Assembly (NCBI GenBank): GCA_964545385.1
Contig: CAZJFG010000011.1
Span: 1-23,836 of the forward strand
Direction: 5' to 3'
Source: GCA-002780795 sp964545385
GTDB lineage: Bacteria; Patescibacteriota; Microgenomatia; UBA1406; GWC2-37-13
Length of the DNA: 23,836 nucleotides
Position numbers and translations under genes: made by a program
Part shown: positions 21,388-23,836 of the stretch, piece after piece
Position numbering within the stretch: the first letter of the stretch is position 1
Layout of the letters: each line of letters starts with the position of its first letter
Notes under the pieces: generated by a model
What the model was told of the DNA's origin: nothing
What the model saw: the letters and a program-made list of their open reading frames with translations, nothing else
Database searches by the model: none

Positions 21388-23111
21388 ATCATGCCGTGTT
21401 CAATTTTTAGTCTTTTGATTTTACGGGCAATCTCTTCTTTGTCTGTCCCCTGCCAAAGAAGTATTCTTCTTACGATCGAAAGAGAAGCTTCAAATTCAGG
21501 CTGAATTATCACTTCAACGCCCAAATCTTTCATTCTTCTCTGTTCTCCCTCCTGATGAATACGGTTAAAAATAACTATTTTAGGATTTAATTTTTTTGCA
21601 TTAAGAACAATTGTCTCTTGAGCACTTTTTTCAGGAACTACCGAAATCAAAATACGTGCAGTATCCACCTGAGCATAATCAAGTATTTCAATATCTGTTG
21701 GGTCACCGTAGATAATATTTACACCCTCTTTTTTCGCTTTTTCAACAGTCTGAAAATTATAATCAATGGCAATAAAAGGTATATTGGACAGCATCAGGGC
21801 TCGCCCCACATATTTTCCCACCCTTCCATAACCACATATTATCACATGATCTTTTATATCCAAGGAATCTATTGATGAGATATCACGATCTATCTTATAC
21901 TTAATATAATTTTCCAGAAAAGGAAGATATTTTTTTATTAATCGCCGAACTCTAGCATAAATTGCATCTTTATTTTTTATAACAATGGGAGTTAGAATCA
22001 ATGTCAACATGACATTTCCAATAACAAACGAATACTGGTCAGAAGAAACTAATTTGTTTAGATAAGCTTGAGACATCAAAATAAAAGCATCTTCATCTAT
22101 CTGGAAAAGATAGGTGGCTATAGTAAATGCCGTACGGCTATGGAACTTCAGAAAAAGAAAAATGGCAAAAAGGATCAGCCATTTTGCAAAAGCAACCGAA
22201 GCAAAAAACAATAGTAACCTTGGAGCCTGACCGACTACCAAACTCAGATTAATATTTAGACCAATAAAAACAAAAAAGATAACAGCTAAAATGTCTCGCG
22301 ACGATCGTACCTGGGAAAAAATATGACGGTGTTCAACAGTCTGTCCGACAAGAATTCCAGCTACAAAAATACCGATCAAAATTGGAATCTGAAGCAAACT
22401 TGACAAATAAGTCACTAAAAAAATAAAAACAAGGATAAATAGATTCACAAGTTCACGTGAGGTGCGGGCAATCCGGTCGAATATGTGAGGAATTATTTTT
22501 TGGCCAAAATAGTATAAGAACGAAATAATCAACAAAGATTTAAAAAGACCAAAAAATATACTGAGAAATATTTGAGAAAACGAGAGATTATTATCCGTGA
22601 TCGATGTAAAAATAATTAAAAATGGAATAAAAGCAATATCTTGAAACATCAGAATTCCAATGGCCAACTCACCGATAAAAGAACCTTCTTCTCCCCTATC
22701 CTGAATCATTTTGGCAACAACCGTAGTCGAAGAAGACGACAAAGCAATTCCAATAAGAAATGATGCAAGTAGGTCAAACTTAAAAAGCAGGCTTATGAGA
22801 AAAATAAAAAAAATCGAAAGAACCAGTTGTAATATCCCACCGATGACGATGAATTTTTTTAAATTCAGTATCTTATTTATATTTATCTCAAGTCCTACCG
22901 TAAATAAAAGTAAAATTATGCCAAAATAGGCAAAATTATTAATAATCTCATGTGAATAAAACCCCGAAAGCATATTTCCAAGAACAAGACCGCTTATCAT
23001 ATAGCCGACAATAGGCGCAACTTTAAATCTTTTGGCAATGTAAGCAAAAACAAAAGGGAGTGAAAGAAAGACCAAAAAATTCAATAAAAGACCGGAGGGA
23101 ATTTCACTCAT
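21384..23111 (-). CDS. K+/H+ antiporter, CPA2 family (KefB-like) with TrkA-N domain
   Basis: 575 residues. About 12 helices (1-385) begin LLNFLVFLSLPFVFAYIAKRFKV and include PIVGYMISGLVLGNML, LLLFTVGLEIN, SSSSTTVVAKMI, FVAGILVGQTVEHRH and FFVFIGLNINLSL, all standard CPA2 motifs. The late FQIDEDAFILMSQ corresponds to the DEFAFIL block. A cytoplasmic RCK/TrkA-N Rossmann domain follows (about 400-520), with VIICGYGRVGKYVGRAL for NAD(H) binding, IAIDYN and GDPTD. The protein exchanges K+ (or Na+) for protons and is gated by nucleotides. The ATG lies 7 nt after TATATT. Confidence 0.94.
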   Translation of the reverse strand: MSEIPSGLLLNFLVFLSLPFVFAYIAKRFKVAPIVGYMISGLVLGNMLSGFYSHEIINNFAYFGIILLLFTVGLEININKILNLKKFIVIGGILQLVLSIFFIFLISLLFKFDLLASFLIGIALSSSSTTVVAKMIQDRGEEGSFIGELAIGILMFQDIAFIPFLIIFTSITDNNLSFSQIFLSIFFGLFKSLLIISFLYYFGQKIIPHIFDRIARTSRELVNLFILVFIFLVTYLSSLLQIPILIGIFVAGILVGQTVEHRHIFSQVRSSRDILAVIFFVFIGLNINLSLVVGQAPRLLLFFASVAFAKWLILFAIFLFLKFHSRTAFTIATYLFQIDEDAFILMSQAYLNKLVSSDQYSFVIGNVMLTLILTPIVIKNKDAIYARVRRLIKKYLPFLENYIKYKIDRDISSIDSLDIKDHVIICGYGRVGKYVGRALMLSNIPFIAIDYNFQTVEKAKKEGVNIIYGDPTDIEILDYAQVDTARILISVVPEKSAQETIVLNAKKLNPKIVIFNRIHQEGEQRRMKDLGVEVIIQPEFEASLSIVRRILLWQGTDKEEIARKIKRLKIEHGMI

Positions 23112-23118
23112 AAATCTA

Positions 23119-23124
23119 AATATA
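23119..23124 (-). promoter_or_regulatory. -10 box of antiporter gene
   Basis: TATATT on the minus strand ends 7 nt before the ATG at 23111. A second box, TATAAT (23134 to 23129), lies just upstream and overlaps the dksA-like stop codon. Confidence 0.5.
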
Positions 23125-23129
23125 GCAGA

Positions 23130-23486
23130 TTATATCCTGAGTTTTCTTTCGCAAAAAATGCAGTAGCGGGCTTCCGGAATAAGAGCAAGTCTTGCCAAGG
23201 CAATCGGCTTACCACAACGTTCACATCTACCATAACTATTTTTTGCAATTTTAGAAAGCGCGAAATTAATTTCTTTTACTCTTCTTTTAAGATCTTTAAT
23301 CTGTGCCTCAATTGTTTCATGCCCAACCTGCTCCCGCACATCTGTATCAACCGCCGCATTGTCTGAAGCATGATCAGGATCTGAAAAAGGATCGTCCTTT
23401 TTCAGAGCTTCAATTTGGATTAGATTTTTTCGGAGATCTTCCTCCAGCTTTGTTTTTTGTTTTTTTAAAAATGTTTTTGATATCAT
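23130..23486 (-). CDS. DksA/TraR-like C4 zinc-finger protein
   Basis: 118 residues. The N-terminal coiled-coil half runs FLKKQKTKLEEDLRKNLIQIEALKK, then an acidic segment DPFSDPDHASDNAAVDTDVRE that holds the Asp cluster expected at the coiled-coil tip, then a second helix. The C-terminal zinc finger is YGRCERCGKPIALARLALIPEARYCIFCERK with CxxC...CxxC. DksA proteins enter the RNA polymerase secondary channel and, with ppGpp, retune transcription initiation. The short form is common in CPR and many Gram-positive-like lineages (YteA/TraR type). Its first 77 nt overlap the end of the upstream membrane-protein gene. Confidence 0.9.
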   Translation of the reverse strand: MISKTFLKKQKTKLEEDLRKNLIQIEALKKDDPFSDPDHASDNAAVDTDVREQVGHETIEAQIKDLKRRVKEINFALSKIAKNSYGRCERCGKPIALARLALIPEARYCIFCERKLRI

Positions 23487-23836
23487 AAAAAATTATCTTT
23501 AATTCTTTCCGGATTAAAGACTTAAAATAGTATAAGAAATATACGGACAAAGTCAAGAACAAAACTGCCGAAACTATCTCATTAAAGCTTCTGTCACCTA
23601 AGTATAGATGAGAAAATTTCAATTTGTCAAACCATAAATATACGCTTGCAAAAAACCAAAGAAAAAAATAAAGATTAAAACCATGCTTCAAATCTTCTTT
23701 GCGAATAGCAAAAACTAAACGGTAAGCAATAAATGCCGCCAGGAAAAAAAACAAAGCTTCGTAAAAAGGAGTAAGATGACGCAAACCATCAAATCCAACA
23801 TACTTTACAGCCAAAAAAAATTTTGTTTTAGTCCCT
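23410..23836 (-). CDS. Small polytopic membrane protein (5' end beyond window)
   Basis: The frame stays open to the right edge and the sequence before the first possible start (TTG at 23814) still reads like protein (KTKFFLAVKYVGFDGLRHL), so the true start is probably outside the window. At least four helices are visible: PFYEALFFFLAAFIAYRLVFAI, GFNLYFFLWFFASVYLWF, and SAVLFLTLSVYFLYYF among them. The tail is basic (FKKTKNKAGGRSPKKSNPN) and overlaps the first 77 nt of the dksA-like gene in another frame. The VGFDGLRHLTPFYE loop hints at a prolipoprotein diacylglyceryl transferase (Lgt)-like end, since Lgt has a conserved R-P-xQ-YE block; this is tentative. Confidence 0.6.
   Translation of the reverse strand, partial: GTKTKFFLAVKYVGFDGLRHLTPFYEALFFFLAAFIAYRLVFAIRKEDLKHGFNLYFFLWFFASVYLWFDKLKFSHLYLGDRSFNEIVSAVLFLTLSVYFLYYFKSLIRKELKIIFYDIKNIFKKTKNKAGGRSPKKSNPN

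Overview
The window looks like a piece of a reduced, AT-rich bacterial chromosome, most likely from the Candidate Phyla Radiation (Patescibacteria, possibly a Microgenomates lineage). This is inference. It rests on the low-GC, tightly packed layout, a single Xer-type recombinase, membrane proteins of the DUF2079 and PMT type, a short DksA/TraR-like zinc-finger protein, Thr/Pro/Tyr-rich surface proteins, the near absence of Shine-Dalgarno sequences, and many start codons sitting 6-8 nt after a -10 box (leaderless mRNAs). TGA is used as a stop, so the SR1/Gracilibacteria code is excluded.

Layout. 1-4090: a DUF2079 membrane protein (C-terminus off the window) behind a Xer tyrosine recombinase, tRNA-Leu(UAG), a family-2 glycosyltransferase and a convergent polytopic membrane protein. 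4139-5163: a small putative lipoprotein and a membrane-anchored extracytoplasmic protein. 5237-7300: an accessory patch starting at tRNA-Ser(GGA). It holds a 5'-truncated, frameshifted methyltransferase remnant, a frameshifted unknown fragment, and intact single-gene units for a GNAT acetyltransferase and a VOC/bleomycin-resistance-like protein, each followed by a repeat that mimics the 3' end of a tRNA. 7414-9425: a PMT-like glycosyltransferase and a Thr/Pro/Tyr-rich surface protein. 9462-10973: a metal locus with a decayed ZIP transporter, a Fur-family repressor and an intact ZIP transporter read divergently from the repressor across a perfect palindrome.

10976-13948: a tightly coupled cell-wall cluster (MurF-like ligase, D-Ala-D-Ala ligase, family-2 glycosyltransferase). 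13935-15610: an ABC-2 exporter (permease and ATPase). 15692-16960: an HD-domain protein. 16961-17903: the only large gene-poor stretch, rich in hairpins, with a possible pseudoknot, a DnaA-box match and a recombination-site-like 11-6-11 inverted repeat. 17904-19425: a membrane protein and YebC. 19508-20287: a TPR protein. 20289-23836: a leftward run of a 54-residue membrane protein, a LytR_C-domain protein, a KefB-like K+/H+ antiporter, a DksA/TraR-like protein and a partial membrane protein.

Much of the coding capacity serves the cell envelope: peptidoglycan precursor ligases, four lipid-linked or nucleotide-sugar glycosyltransferase-type proteins, an exporter and anchored surface proteins. 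The strongest candidate for something undescribed is the patch after tRNA-Ser, which looks like a small array of single-gene units separated by tRNA-3'-end-like repeats. Next come the structured gene-poor region at 17.25-17.81 kb and the general leaderless promoter architecture, which suggests an AUA start for the ABC ATPase. All sequence readings here were made by eye; no search or folding program was run.
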